Assembly (NCBI GenBank): GCA_035645145.1
Contig: DASQNC010000068.1
Location: 107,336 to 171,335, forward strand
Reading direction: 5' to 3'
DNA: 64,000 nt
Origin: Azospirillaceae bacterium
GTDB taxonomy: Bacteria > Pseudomonadota > Alphaproteobacteria > Azospirillales > Azospirillaceae
Under the pieces are notes generated by a model that did not search any database, had not been told where the DNA came from, and saw only the letters and a list, made by a program, of their open reading frames with translations. Position numbers and translations under genes: made by a program. Of the stretch, positions 18,028 to 26,965 are shown in pieces (the first letter of the stretch is position 1; every line of letters begins with the position of its first letter).

Positions 18028-18717
18028 TCAGGCCACGGATGCAACCGCCGGAGCGGCCACATTCATGTCGCCACCAATGCCGTTGTTCAGTGCCCAGATC
18101 GCGGCCTGGGTGCGGTTCGACGCATTGATCTTGCGCAGCAGGCTCTTCAGGTGGACCTTCACCGTGGCTTCGGTGATGTTCAGGTGGTTGGCGATCATCT
18201 TGTTGCTGTCGCCGTTCAGAAGGCAGCGCAGGATCTGCACCTCGCGCTGGGACAAGCCCTTGCGCGACACCGGCACCTCGGCTGCGGGGCTGTTGACGCG
18301 CCCACTGATGAGCAGGGCGGCCAAATGGGTCGGGAAAACCTTTTCGCCCATCATGACCAGCTTCAGGGACTGCGTCAGGGCATCGGACGACAGGTCCTTC
18401 ATGAGGTAGCCGTCCGCCCCAGCCTCCAGCGCATTCGCCAGACGGCGCGTGCACAATTCGCTGGTGAGGATCACCAGGCGGCCTTCGGGCAGCAGACGCC
18501 GGAGGCGACGGAGCGCTTCGGCCTCCTCATCGTTGCCGAGCGTGAGGTCGAGGAGAACGAGCTGGGGCTGCAGACCCTGCGTCTCGATCAGGTTGGCCGC
18601 CTCGCGGAGGTTGCCGGCTTCAGCCATGATGTTGAACGGAGAGCCATCCAGTAGACGGCGCAAACCTTCCCGGAACAGCTTGTTCGCATCGATCAGCATG
18701 GTCTGGGTCGCATTCAT
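18028..18717 (-). CDS. LuxR-type response regulator
   Basis: A 229-residue NarL/FixJ-class regulator. The receiver begins MLIDANKLFREGLRRLL, so one of the usual two acidic residues is Ala. The phospho-acceptor Asp is present in LVLLDLTLG, as are Thr in ILTSE and Lys in LMKDLS. The LuxR helix-turn-helix (LSQREVQILRCLLNGDSNKMIANHLNITEATVKVHL) is C-terminal. ATG 18717 has GGAGAGGG close upstream. It is convergent with the degenerate regulator. The neighbouring polysaccharide operon makes control of that operon plausible but unproved. Confidence 0.9.
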   Translation of the reverse strand: MNATQTMLIDANKLFREGLRRLLDGSPFNIMAEAGNLREAANLIETQGLQPQLVLLDLTLGNDEEAEALRRLRRLLPEGRLVILTSELCTRRLANALEAGADGYLMKDLSSDALTQSLKLVMMGEKVFPTHLAALLISGRVNSPAAEVPVSRKGLSQREVQILRCLLNGDSNKMIANHLNITEATVKVHLKSLLRKINASNRTQAAIWALNNGIGGDMNVAAPAVASVA

Positions 18718-19184
18718 GTACCCTCTCCCTTTCCTTCTAGCAGGCAATGCATCAAAGGGCCGCCACGCCCGATCTGATGGGAGCCCTGTCCAAGGTTCCA
18801 GACAGACAGTTTGATCTTGGAATAGCTCTCTTTCGGGTCACGTTACCTCAGTATCGAGTGCAGCAGAATTTCTCGCATGTACGAGGACGCGTCCGCTTTG
18901 GATATAGGTCTCAAGATAAAAACATCCAGATTTGGAATTTATTCCCGTCCGCACGGGGATGTGCACTCCATCCGCGCAAGCCGATCGGGTATCTTATTTT
19001 CAGCAAGACTCGATCGGGTAATACAACCCTCGATCTTCTCCACCGCGAAGACTTACACTGGCCTGGACAGGGATGCTCATGCGGCTAGAAGAGCCGGTCG
19101 GGCCGGGGCGGTCGCCCGCGCCAACGGCACAGGCGCGGCTGGACAAAGGTCCAGCCGCGCCGGCATTCGCCACGAAATCGTGGG
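18718..19184. other. 467-base AT-richer region upstream of the regulator
   Basis: No gene recognised. GC falls clearly below the flanks between about 18830 and 19040. CGATCGGGTA occurs twice in direct orientation (18981-18990 and 19010-19019), and a related CTCGATC lies near 19033. The right end holds the hairpin at 19132-19161. It is likely a control region for the minus-strand regulator plus the 3' region of the ATPase operon. Confidence 0.45.
19132..19161 (-). terminator. Hairpin at the end of the polysaccharide operon
   Basis: Perfect 13-base-pair stem (19132-19144 and 19149-19161, loop AAAG), 24 bases after the stop of the minus-strand ATPase gene. No U-run. Confidence 0.6.
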
Positions 19185-20750
19185 TTACAGCAGCCCCCGT
19201 TCCCGGGCCTGCCGCATCAACACGTATTGACGCATCATCTGGTGGCGGAAGCGGTAGCGGAAGCCGCCCGCCTCTGCGATCCGCTCCAGCACCGCCCCCC
19301 GCTCCGGTTCCACAAGCCGGCTGAGCGGGTATTGCAGGGAAAGCAGCGGCATGCCGGCCTTATCCGGTCCAAGCGGCACCTGCGCCATATCGGCCGGATT
19401 GAAGACCCCGAACTCGTCCGCCGGGCATTGGGCGGCGAGATAGAGCACGTCCGCGAACGAGGTGCGCCGGTCGGTACCGACCGCCACGGTGTAGGCATCG
19501 ACCACCGACCGCTCGGCCTCGGCGACGCAACGCTGCACCCCGTAAGCGAGATCCTGCATGGTGACCGTGCTGTCGCCACGCCCCAGCGCATTGCGCGCCG
19601 TGTGCAGGCTCAGCAACTGCCCGTAGTAGGGCAGCCCTTTGGCGAAGAGGGCGATCCGCTCCCGCACGTCCGCCGGGAAAGTGATACCCGCCGCCTCGGC
19701 GCCCGCCAGGATCAGGCGGTCGACCTCCTGGCCGCTCATCAACGGGAGGTGGACGGACACCAGCGACCGCTGGATCGAGGGATGCTTGCCGAGCAATTGG
19801 TTGACCGTCTCGGCCACGCCCACGATCAACAGTGTCACCGGAACCGACGCATCGGTCAGGTTCTTGATCAGTTCGGCCAGCTTGTTGCGAACATCCTCGC
19901 CGGTCACCCGGTCGTACTCGTCCAGGATGAAGAGCACGTGGGTTCCGCTGATCTCGGCCAGCACCTCCTGGAGTTCGGTGGCGCTGAACGAGCCGGGTGG
20001 CAGCAGTTCGTCGAAGTTCCCGAAGCTGCGCCGTGCGGAGAAGGGATTGTCGACCCCGGACTGGTGGTATGTGGAGGGGATCCGGGACAGCAACTTCCGG
20101 AAGATGTCCTCGAAGCCCAGCTCGGCCGAGCAGGTGAGCTTGATGGTCAGGTAACCGGCCTGCGCCGCGATCTGCTGGATGGCGTTGGCCGCGGAGGTCT
20201 TGCCGCGCCCCCTGTCGCCGTACAGCACGACGTGGGCCCGTTCCTCCTCGATCGCCTGGATGATGCGGCGCAGGATCTGCATCCGGCCGATGAACAGGGC
20301 GTTGACTTGGCTTTTCGGCCGCGTCGGGGTGAACGCCTCGCGCAGGGCCGCATGGGCCTCGGGGGAGATCGGACCCGAGGGCACCGGTGCACCGCGCAAT
20401 GCCCCGGCGACCGGGAGCTGGAACTGGGGCAGCGCAATATCCTGGTCCGGCTCGCGCTCCGGCTCACGCCGCGACGGGACGGCCTGCCGCGGCCCCAGGT
20501 TCAGCGTCGCAATCCGGTCCGAAGCGCTGCGCAGTGGGGAAAGGGCAGGTGACGGCGCCATGGCCACGTGCGGCCCCGGACCCGCCTCGTGGTGCCGAAC
20601 CGGCGCCATTGGCGAAAGCCGGGCGACAGGTCCCGCCGGTGGCACCACCGGTTCGGCCGTGTTGACCGCACTTGCGGAGCCAACGACGGCAAGCGGCGGT
20701 TCCGTGCGGGACATTTCGACGTTGCGCCGCTTCTTGAAGAAGTTCCGCAT
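19185..20750 (-). CDS. AAA/Orc-Cdc6-like ATPase with disordered N-terminus
   Basis: A 521-residue protein. The first 130 or so residues are Pro/Ala/Arg-rich and probably disordered. The ATPase domain follows, with Walker A YGDRGRGKTS near 178-186 and Walker B VLFILDEYDRV near 272-282, plus a sensor-like LLIVGVAE strand. A helical C-terminal part with QYPLSRLVEP and FRYRFRHQMMRQYV resembles a winged-helix lid as in Orc1/Cdc6 or STAND-type ATPases. No membrane segment or enzyme domain is attached. ATG 20750 is used, with ATG 20714 as an alternative. It ends the operon of sugar and export genes. Its role there is unknown; regulation or assembly is inference. Confidence 0.75.
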   Translation of the reverse strand: MRNFFKKRRNVEMSRTEPPLAVVGSASAVNTAEPVVPPAGPVARLSPMAPVRHHEAGPGPHVAMAPSPALSPLRSASDRIATLNLGPRQAVPSRREPEREPDQDIALPQFQLPVAGALRGAPVPSGPISPEAHAALREAFTPTRPKSQVNALFIGRMQILRRIIQAIEEERAHVVLYGDRGRGKTSAANAIQQIAAQAGYLTIKLTCSAELGFEDIFRKLLSRIPSTYHQSGVDNPFSARRSFGNFDELLPPGSFSATELQEVLAEISGTHVLFILDEYDRVTGEDVRNKLAELIKNLTDASVPVTLLIVGVAETVNQLLGKHPSIQRSLVSVHLPLMSGQEVDRLILAGAEAAGITFPADVRERIALFAKGLPYYGQLLSLHTARNALGRGDSTVTMQDLAYGVQRCVAEAERSVVDAYTVAVGTDRRTSFADVLYLAAQCPADEFGVFNPADMAQVPLGPDKAGMPLLSLQYPLSRLVEPERGAVLERIAEAGGFRYRFRHQMMRQYVLMRQARERGLL

Positions 20751-20983
20751 TCCGTTCGCACCAATCCAGGCTTGCGTTCAAAGCGAATTCTACGCGGCGA
20801 CCAAGGACCGATCCCGATCCCTTCGGGATGTAAGCCGCAGGTTCCAGGATCCAACCTTCCCGCCGCACACCCTTGCCGCACATTCACCCCACTCAAGGGG
20901 CGGCCATCGCACCCGACAGGGGCTTTCCCCCGGGCGCCAAGGCCGCCCCGCCCATCCGGTCGGCCGGAACGAACCGGCCCGGC

Positions 20984-22177
20984 TCAGCCCGCCATGGCGG
21001 CGCGCAAGGGCTGCCGTGCCTCACCGAGGACGTTGGCCTCGATCTCGCGCCATGCCTTCGAGGCCAGGGTCTCCGGGATCTCGACATCGTCCATGGAGAT
21101 GATTTCGTCCGGTGCGATCCGGCGCTTCACCACGGCGTTCTGCAACAGGCCGATCGGCAGGTGGCCGGCGGCATCCGCGATACGGACGGCCTCGCCGCGG
21201 ACGGCGAAGCTGCCGATGCCGCATTCGATCTTCTCGCCCGGCTCAAGGGCGCGCTTGCTGACCGAGGCGACGCTGACAACCGGCATCCGCGAGTTGTCCA
21301 GAAGGATCCGCCCGTCGTCCAGCAGCTCGCGCACGGTGTTGGCGATCTCGAGGAAGACGTAGATGTTGTGGCGCAGGAACACGTAGTACGGTCCTTCGCC
21401 CAGCTTGATGTAGCGCAGCGCGTCCTTCTGGCGGGGATCGCCGCGCCCGGCGACGAAAACCCCGTGCGGCAGCTTGCCCGACAGCACGTAGTCGGCAATC
21501 GGTTTGCCAAGCTTTTCCGCGTACTTGCAAAGCTCGTCGGCGCCGCCCTGGATGCTGTCGATCGCCGGCCCCAGCAAACCCTGCTGCGCAATGTCGGCAC
21601 CCAGCCCGTTGGCCACCAGCGCCTGTTCGATCTGCACCTTGGTGCCGTCGGTGAAGCTGGTCACCATCGGCAGGCTGATGCCGTTGCGCTGGCTCCAGTA
21701 CGCCATGTCCTCGGGAGTCGGGTTCTTGTTCAGGAAACCCTTGAGGTTGCCGTACACCATCGGCTCGAAGCCGTAGGAGCGCGCTTCCCGGTCAAGGAGC
21801 GCCAGCACACCCGGCTGGTCGCCGGCAGCCTCGGTCAAAAGCCCCTTGCCGACGAACCAGGATCCCGAGGTGACGTGGAATTCCGCGTTCATGGTCACGA
21901 CCGGAAGGCCGGCCCGGAAAGCGGCATCGACCACTTCCGTCGCATGGATCGGATCGCCCGAGCACTCGACGATCACGTCCGAGACGTCCAGCAGCTCGTT
22001 CAGGGAATTGGTCAGAAGGTCCGGGCGGGGGAAGTCGCTCACATGCTCGATCGGGCGCCGGGTGAGCACCTTGACCGGCGAAAGCCCGGCCTGGCGTTCA
22101 AGGGTGAGGATGAAATTGCGCGAGATCCAGCCGGTACCGACGATCCCGATGCGCGTGCCGCCCACAGCATTGATCAT
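20984..22177 (-). CDS. Homoserine-dehydrogenase-like oxidoreductase with SAF domain
   Basis: A 397-residue predicted NAD(P)-dependent dehydrogenase. RIGIVGTGWISRNFI forms the Rossmann motif, VIVECSGDP and VVTMNAEFHVTSG resemble the homoserine dehydrogenase family, and the last 90 residues (KRALEPGEKIECGIGSFAVRGEAV onward) look like an SAF domain. This is the layout of COG4091-type proteins, whose substrates are mostly unknown. ATG 22177 has AGGA at eight bases, while ATG 22192 would give an ATGA overlap with rmlA. Tight linkage to rmlA and an epimerase points to modification of an activated sugar, which is inference. Confidence 0.8.
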   Translation of the reverse strand: MINAVGGTRIGIVGTGWISRNFILTLERQAGLSPVKVLTRRPIEHVSDFPRPDLLTNSLNELLDVSDVIVECSGDPIHATEVVDAAFRAGLPVVTMNAEFHVTSGSWFVGKGLLTEAAGDQPGVLALLDREARSYGFEPMVYGNLKGFLNKNPTPEDMAYWSQRNGISLPMVTSFTDGTKVQIEQALVANGLGADIAQQGLLGPAIDSIQGGADELCKYAEKLGKPIADYVLSGKLPHGVFVAGRGDPRQKDALRYIKLGEGPYYVFLRHNIYVFLEIANTVRELLDDGRILLDNSRMPVVSVASVSKRALEPGEKIECGIGSFAVRGEAVRIADAAGHLPIGLLQNAVVKRRIAPDEIISMDDVEIPETLASKAWREIEANVLGEARQPLRAAMAG

Positions 22178-22188
22178 AGGTGTCGTCC

Positions 22189-23112
22189 TCATGCGATCTT
22201 GTCGACCGCCGGAGCGGCCATGAACTCCGGCCGCCAACCGGAGAAGCGTTGGTCGAGCAGGCGAAGCAGGTAGGTCCCGTAGCCGGACTTCAGCAGCGGA
22301 TTGGCGAGTTCCGCCAGCTCCGTGTCGGAGATCCACCCCATGCGCCAGGCGATCTCTTCCGGGCAGGCGATTTTCATTCCCTGCCGGGTCTCGATGACTT
22401 CAATAAAGTTCGAAGCCTTCAACAGGCTTTCATGGGTCCCCGTGTCGATCCATGCGGTGCCGCGGCCCAGCAGTTCGACCCGCAAGCGGCCCTCCCGCAG
22501 ATAGGCGCGGTTCACGTCGGTGATTTCGACCTCGCCGCGCTCGCTGGGCTTCAACCCCGCCGCAATGTCCACCACGCGGTTGTCGTAGAAATACAGCCCG
22601 GTGACGGCGAAGTTGGACTTCGGCTTCCGGGGCTTTTCCTCGATCTCCAGCGCGCGCCCCTTCTCGTCGAAGCTGACGACGCCGTAGCGTTCCGGGTCGC
22701 TGACCGCATAGGCGAAGACGACGGCGCCATCGGTCAGTGCGGCCGCCCGTTGCACACGGTCGGTGATGCCGTAGCCGAAGTAGATGTTGTCGCCCAGGAT
22801 CAGCGCAACGCTATCGTCGCCGATGAAGTCGCGCCCGATCACGAACGCCTGGGCGAGGCCGCCCGGCTCCGGCTGGACCGCGTACGACAGGCGGATGCCC
22901 CAGCGCCGCCCGTCGCCGAGCAGGCGCCGGAATATCGGCGCATCGGAGGGTGTCGTGATGATCAGGATGTCCCGCAGCCCGGCCAGCATCAGCGTGGACA
23001 GGGGATAGTAGATCATCGGCTTGTCGTAGACGGGCAGCAGCTGTTTGCTGACCGCCATGGTGATCGGGTACAGGCGCGTACCCGATCCACCGGCGAGGAT
23101 GATGCCCTTCAT
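22189..23112 (-). CDS. rmlA: Glucose-1-phosphate thymidylyltransferase
   Basis: Makes dTDP-glucose from glucose 1-phosphate and dTTP. The nucleotide-binding motif is at the N-terminus ([16 protein letters not shown]), followed by [17 protein letters not shown] and [10 protein letters not shown], then [12 protein letters not shown] and [10 protein letters not shown]. All are typical of RmlA. The 307-residue length is slightly above the usual 290. It is seven bases from the upstream epimerase gene and 11 from the downstream SAF-domain gene. Neither rmlB nor rmlD is in the window, so the dTDP-glucose product must be processed by enzymes encoded elsewhere or by the unusual neighbours. Confidence 0.93.
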   Translation of the reverse strand: MKGIILAGGSGTRLYPITMAVSKQLLPVYDKPMIYYPLSTLMLAGLRDILIITTPSDAPIFRRLLGDGRRWGIRLSYAVQPEPGGLAQAFVIGRDFIGDDSVALILGDNIYFGYGITDRVQRAAALTDGAVVFAYAVSDPERYGVVSFDEKGRALEIEEKPRKPKSNFAVTGLYFYDNRVVDIAAGLKPSERGEVEITDVNRAYLREGRLRVELLGRGTAWIDTGTHESLLKASNFIEVIETRQGMKIACPEEIAWRMGWISDTELAELANPLLKSGYGTYLLRLLDQRFSGWRPEFMAAPAVDKIA

Positions 23113-23119
23113 GGCGGCC

Positions 23120-24157
23120 TCAGGCCCCCACCTCGAGGATCCCACCGTACATTTCCAGCTGTTTGATGCGCTCGTGCCAGCTGGCCAGCGTCTTGTACCA
23201 CTCGAGCGTGATGGTCTCGGTGGTGCGGTCGAGAACGCCCTTCTCCAACCGCTCGACGATCTCGGACACACCGTCCTCGGCGCGGCGCTTCGCCTTCCAC
23301 CCCAGCGCCTCGATCCGCTCGAACCCGACCTTGTAGGATCGCAGGTCGGGGTCGCCGTACCACTCGATTTCGACCTGGTGCTTGCGCTCGGAGACGACGC
23401 GCACGATGGTGTCCGCCAGATCCCGCACCCGGTAGGTGTTTTCGTCCGACCCGACGTTGAAGATCTTGCCGTTCACCTGGTCCAACGGTGCCCGCAGCAG
23501 GAACATCTGCGCTTCGGCCGTGTCGCGGACATGGACCATGGGGCGCCACTGCGTACCATCGCGCATCAGGGGCAGCTTGCCGGTCTTCCACGCGCCGAAC
23601 GTCATCCCGTTGATCGCAAGGTCCATGCGCATGCGCGGGCTGTAGCCGTAGACGGTCGCCTGCCGGACGACGATCACGCCGAACTTCTCGTCCGCAAGGG
23701 GAAGCACGCCCTGTTCCGCGCGCTCGTTGGCCTTGGCGTAGGTCGTCAGCGGGTTGGTCGGGGTGTCCTCCACCGCCGTCATCCCGTCGGGCTGGCGGCC
23801 GTAGATGCTGCACGACGAGGGCAGCAGATACCGGCGGACACCGGCCGCACGGGCCAACTCGGCGCACCGCACCCGGGCGGCATGGTTGACCGCCCAGGTC
23901 ACATCCTGGAACAGCTCGCCCGACGGATCGTTGGATATTGCAGCCAGGTCAATGACGTAATCGACACCGGCGAAATGCTCCGGCGCCAGATGCCGAACAT
24001 CCTCCTGAACCGTTTCCAGACGATCGTTCACGGGCAGCAGATGCCGACCGAAGAAGAAACGATCGATCGCGCGGACCTTGTATCCATTCTCAAGCAACAG
24101 GGGGACCAGCGTGGTGCCGATATAGCCGCCGGCGCCGGTTACGAGCACGCGTTCCAT
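23120..24157 (-). CDS. NAD-dependent epimerase/dehydratase with altered YxxxK motif
   Basis: A 345-residue extended SDR. The NAD-binding motif VTGAGGYIG is at the start, [13 protein letters not shown] follows, then PSSCSIYG, and the [13 protein letters not shown] and [12 protein letters not shown] segments. At the catalytic site the sequence is YAKAN, so the usual Lys of YxxxK is Asn. I checked the codons (TAC GCC AAG GCC AAC). Lys at the third position might substitute. Members of this family act on nucleotide sugars, and the rmlA/rmlC neighbours suggest a dTDP-sugar. Whether it is active, and as epimerase, reductase or dehydratase, cannot be told. Confidence 0.85.
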   Translation of the reverse strand: MERVLVTGAGGYIGTTLVPLLLENGYKVRAIDRFFFGRHLLPVNDRLETVQEDVRHLAPEHFAGVDYVIDLAAISNDPSGELFQDVTWAVNHAARVRCAELARAAGVRRYLLPSSCSIYGRQPDGMTAVEDTPTNPLTTYAKANERAEQGVLPLADEKFGVIVVRQATVYGYSPRMRMDLAINGMTFGAWKTGKLPLMRDGTQWRPMVHVRDTAEAQMFLLRAPLDQVNGKIFNVGSDENTYRVRDLADTIVRVVSERKHQVEIEWYGDPDLRSYKVGFERIEALGWKAKRRAEDGVSEIVERLEKGVLDRTTETITLEWYKTLASWHERIKQLEMYGGILEVGA

Positions 24158-24266
24158 GGCAATCGCCCAATTCTGGTTGTCATTGGCAACTATTGGTCGG
24201 CACGAGGCACGGTAAAGGCCCGGGCCGGCTTGTCTTCAGCGTTCCGTGCGCGTTTGCCCCCTTGCG

Positions 24267-24287
24267 GGGCGGCCCTCGGGGCCGCCC
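24267..24287 (-). terminator. Hairpin between rmlC and the epimerase gene
   Basis: Nine-base-pair stem GGGCGGCCC/GGGCCGCCC (24267-24275 and 24279-24287) with a three-base loop, inside the operon and 28 bases past the rmlC stop. No U-run. It may cause partial termination or RNA processing. Confidence 0.4.
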
Positions 24288-24315
24288 ACCCGCTTCGGAA
24301 GAAAACGCATGACCC

Positions 24316-24867
24316 TCAAAGGGCGTTCACGAGATCCGCAAAAGGTGGATGCTTGCGGTCCCTGTCCGACAGGATCACGCGGTCGGCCGGGATCGGCCAA
24401 TCGATGCCGAGGTCGGGATCGTTCCACATCAGGCCCCGGTCGTGGCTCGGGGCGTAGTAGTCGGTGACCTTGTAGATGACCTCGGTGTCCGGCTCGAGGG
24501 TGATGAACCCGTGGGCGAAGCCCTTGGGCACCAGCAGGGACACTCCTTCCTGGGCATCCAGCCGGACCGCCACATGGCGGCCGAAGGTCGGGCTTCCCTT
24601 GCGGATGTCCACCGCCACATCCCAGACGGCCCCCTTGACCACCCGGACGAGCTTGTCCTGGGCGTACGGGGGAAGCTGGTAGTGCAGCCCGCGGATCGTT
24701 CCAACCTCGGCCGACCGGGAATGGTTGTCCTGGACGAAATCCAGATTGATGCCGAGCTCCGCGAAAACCCGCTTGTTATAGGTCTCCGCGAAGAACCCGC
24801 GATGATCCCCGAAGCGCTTGGGCCGGATCAGCTTCACATCCGGGATGGCGGTGTTGATGAGTTCCAT
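24316..24867 (-). CDS. rmlC: dTDP-4-dehydrorhamnose 3,5-epimerase
   Basis: Epimerises C3 and C5 of dTDP-4-keto-6-deoxyglucose. The 183 residues form the RmlC cupin. Catalytic His is in GTIRGLHYQ, the second His region in VPKGFAHGF, the Tyr in IYKVTDYYAP and the Asp in LMWNDPDLGIDWP, so all known catalytic residues are present. GAGGAG is positioned just upstream of ATG 24867, which is only ten bases after the export-lipoprotein stop. The substrate requires an RmlB product, and no rmlB is in the window. Confidence 0.94.
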   Translation of the reverse strand: MELINTAIPDVKLIRPKRFGDHRGFFAETYNKRVFAELGINLDFVQDNHSRSAEVGTIRGLHYQLPPYAQDKLVRVVKGAVWDVAVDIRKGSPTFGRHVAVRLDAQEGVSLLVPKGFAHGFITLEPDTEVIYKVTDYYAPSHDRGLMWNDPDLGIDWPIPADRVILSDRDRKHPPFADLVNAL

Positions 24868-24877
24868 GGGGGGCTCC

Positions 24878-25450
24878 TCAGAAGAACCGCTCGGGCACTT
24901 CGACGACATCGTCGGGGAAGACCGGTGCCGTCATGGGCGCCCGCCGTTTGACCTTCTGCGGGTCGCTGCCACGGGTGATCAGCACGTAGTCCTGACGGGC
25001 CCGGTAGGTGTGGCCGCCCGCCTTTGCGATGGCCGCGATGGCGGTCATACCATCGGTGTACGGGTACTGGCCCGGCTGCCGAACCTCGCCCACGATGAAG
25101 AAGGGCCGCGCGGTCGTGACCTGGACACTCACCCGCGGGTCGCGGACGTAACCGTCGGCCAGACGCCGCTGGACCGCGGCTTCGAGCTCGCGGGCCGTCA
25201 GTCCCGCGGCGCGCAGTTCGCCGATCAGCGGAAAGCTGACCTGCCCCGCCCCATCGACCTTGAAGTCGCCGGAAAGCTCCTGCTGGCCGAAGACGATGAC
25301 ACGGAGGTCGTCCCCGGATCCCAGCCGGTATTCGGAGGCCTGTACCGAGCCCGCGGGCTCCCACGGGGCGTTGTCCCCGCCTGCGCACCCTGCCAAAGCA
25401 GATGCGACACCCAGACCCGTAACGCCGTAGAGAAAGTTGCGCCGTTTCAT
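24878..25450 (-). CDS. Polysaccharide export lipoprotein, short Wza-like
   Basis: A 190-residue outer-membrane export protein. A twin-charged signal sequence MKRRNFLYGV ends in the lipobox ALAGC with the lipidated Cys at 22. The Poly_export domain follows (YRLGSGDDLRVIVFGQQELSGDFKV with VSFPLIGELRAAGLTARELE), then one SLBB-type beta-grasp segment (FFIVGEVRQPGQYPYTDGMT). It is far shorter than Wza (about 380), so it lacks the extra SLBB domain and the C-terminal helix that forms the pore. Its start codon follows an intrinsic terminator with no room for a separate promoter. Confidence 0.9.
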   Translation of the reverse strand: MKRRNFLYGVTGLGVASALAGCAGGDNAPWEPAGSVQASEYRLGSGDDLRVIVFGQQELSGDFKVDGAGQVSFPLIGELRAAGLTARELEAAVQRRLADGYVRDPRVSVQVTTARPFFIVGEVRQPGQYPYTDGMTAIAAIAKAGGHTYRARQDYVLITRGSDPQKVKRRAPMTAPVFPDDVVEVPERFF

Positions 25451-25465
25451 ACCTGCCTCAAAAAC

Positions 25466-25495
25466 AAATTCGGCCGGTTCTCACCGGCCGAATTT
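25466..25495 (-). terminator. Intrinsic terminator directly before the export gene
   Basis: Perfect 13-base-pair stem (arms 25483-25495 and 25466-25478, loop TCTC on the plus strand). On the minus strand it runs into TTTGTTTTT at 25460-25468. The T-run is followed at once by GAGGCAGG and ATG 25450. It ends the barrel-protein transcript or acts as an attenuator for the export gene and everything downstream. Confidence 0.85.
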
Positions 25496-25536
25496 ATCGA
25501 GACCCAGTTTTGCGCGATATTGTGGAGAGGAATTAC

Positions 25537-25549
25537 TGCCACCGTGGCA
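25537..25549. promoter_or_regulatory. Short dyad, possible operator
   Basis: TGCCAC-C-GTGGCA is a perfect 6-base inverted repeat around one central base, in the 132-base leader between the barrel gene and the terminator. It is a candidate regulator site, with no further support. Confidence 0.35.
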
Positions 25550-25627
25550 AATTCATCCAACGCGCGAACTGGCTACAGAGGTAGCGCAATCTGAGACGTG
25601 TTGACGCCTTGCGAGCAATCCTTTGGG

Positions 25628-26965
25628 TTACAACCGGCCACCAACACGCAGCAGGAAGATGTTGGCATTATAGTCGCGGCCCCGCTCTTCGCTGTCGCGG
25701 GTTTCAAAGGTGTAGCCGCCGCTGACGAAAAGGTTGCGGTTGAGGTTGTACGTGGCACCCAGGTTGAAGCGCCAGTAACGATCCTCGGTATCCGCCCCCA
25801 CGTAATCGTCCTGCACGTAACGGATCTGGCCGTTCAGCAGCAGTTGGCGCAGCAGTTCGTGGTCGACACCGACGGCCGCCGACTTGCGGTCGATGGACGA
25901 GGCGAGCTCGTTGTTGACCCGCCGGGTGGTCTCGACGATTTCGCGCTGCGCCAGTGCGTACAAGCCGGTGAGCTGGGTCACCGCCCAATCGACGCGGCCG
26001 CCGAACGCGACGCCGCCGAAATCGTCCAACCGCGGGTCGTCGTAGGTGCGGTGCAGATAGCCCGCGTAGACCTCGCCGGTGATCAGGTTGGACAGTTCGA
26101 CCCGGGCGCCGCCGACGAACTGGAAGCCGTCGGAATCGCGGCTGATGCCGGTGTCGTCCCGGTCCTGCGTGTAGCGCACCCAGTTGTAGGTGCCGCGCAC
26201 GAACGCCTCGAATCCGGGCTGGATGAGATAACCGACGCGCGTGGTCAGGCTGTAGACGTTGCGGTCGCGGTCGTCGTTGTTCTCCTCAAGGCCGCCGCGG
26301 AGTTCGACGTCCTCGAAGTTGTAGTGCTCGACGCCGGTGCCGACCGACGCGTTGAAGCGGCCGAATTCCTGCCGGTATCCGACATCGGCCCCGGTGATGT
26401 AGAAAATCGTCGGGTTTTCGCGGCCGGTGATGGCATCCGGATCGGCATTGCCGACATGGCCACGGCGATGGAACACGCCGCCGCTTGCCGCCCCGTTCAC
26501 GCCGACGTCGAAACGGCCCGCAGCGGCAATGTTGTAGTCGATGTAGTTGTTTTCGGTGTTGTCGATGTACCGCCCGGCCTCGGCGCCAGCCTGGAGCCGG
26601 AGTTCGTGGCGGCTGAAGTTCGACCGCACGTCCACCTCGGGCCGCAGGGTGACGATGAAGTCGTCCCGCTCGTCCCGCTCGGTGGCGTAGACGTTGTCGT
26701 TGTAGACAAGGCCGGTCGACACCTGCGGGAAGATGAAGAACGAGCCTGCCCGAATGCCCAGCGGGTCCAGTTCGGGACGACGCCGGTTGCGAACGGTCTG
26801 GCCGCGCTCCAGGTCGCCGGTGACATCAAGGCCCTGCCCCGGCGCGACCGGCACCTGGATGCCGGGCGCCGCCGGCGGCTCCTGCTGCGCGAACGCATCA
26901 GCGGCAATAGCGCCCAACGCGATCGCAGCGACGCTGCCCATCAACGTGCGATAAAAACGCTTCAT
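25628..26965 (-). CDS. Outer-membrane beta-barrel protein (BBP2-like)
   Basis: A 445-residue protein with signal peptide MKRFYRTLMGSVAAIALGAIAADAF, a short Pro-rich stretch, then repeated amphipathic strands with alternating aromatic residues (VSTGLVYNDNVYAT, EVDVRSNFSRHELRLQ, VGYLIQPGFEAFVRGTYNW) and a closing strand NIFLLRVGGRL. The pattern matches the outer-membrane barrel family (BBP2_2) found in exopolysaccharide loci, where a barrel probably works with a short Wza-like protein. It is the first gene of the minus-strand operon and is divergent from a small Pro/Gln-rich gene across 244 bases. A possible promoter has TTGTCA at 27027-27032 and TCTAAT at 27006-27011, with a short spacer. Confidence 0.82.
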   Translation of the reverse strand: MKRFYRTLMGSVAAIALGAIAADAFAQQEPPAAPGIQVPVAPGQGLDVTGDLERGQTVRNRRRPELDPLGIRAGSFFIFPQVSTGLVYNDNVYATERDERDDFIVTLRPEVDVRSNFSRHELRLQAGAEAGRYIDNTENNYIDYNIAAAGRFDVGVNGAASGGVFHRRGHVGNADPDAITGRENPTIFYITGADVGYRQEFGRFNASVGTGVEHYNFEDVELRGGLEENNDDRDRNVYSLTTRVGYLIQPGFEAFVRGTYNWVRYTQDRDDTGISRDSDGFQFVGGARVELSNLITGEVYAGYLHRTYDDPRLDDFGGVAFGGRVDWAVTQLTGLYALAQREIVETTRRVNNELASSIDRKSAAVGVDHELLRQLLLNGQIRYVQDDYVGADTEDRYWRFNLGATYNLNRNLFVSGGYTFETRDSEERGRDYNANIFLLRVGGRL

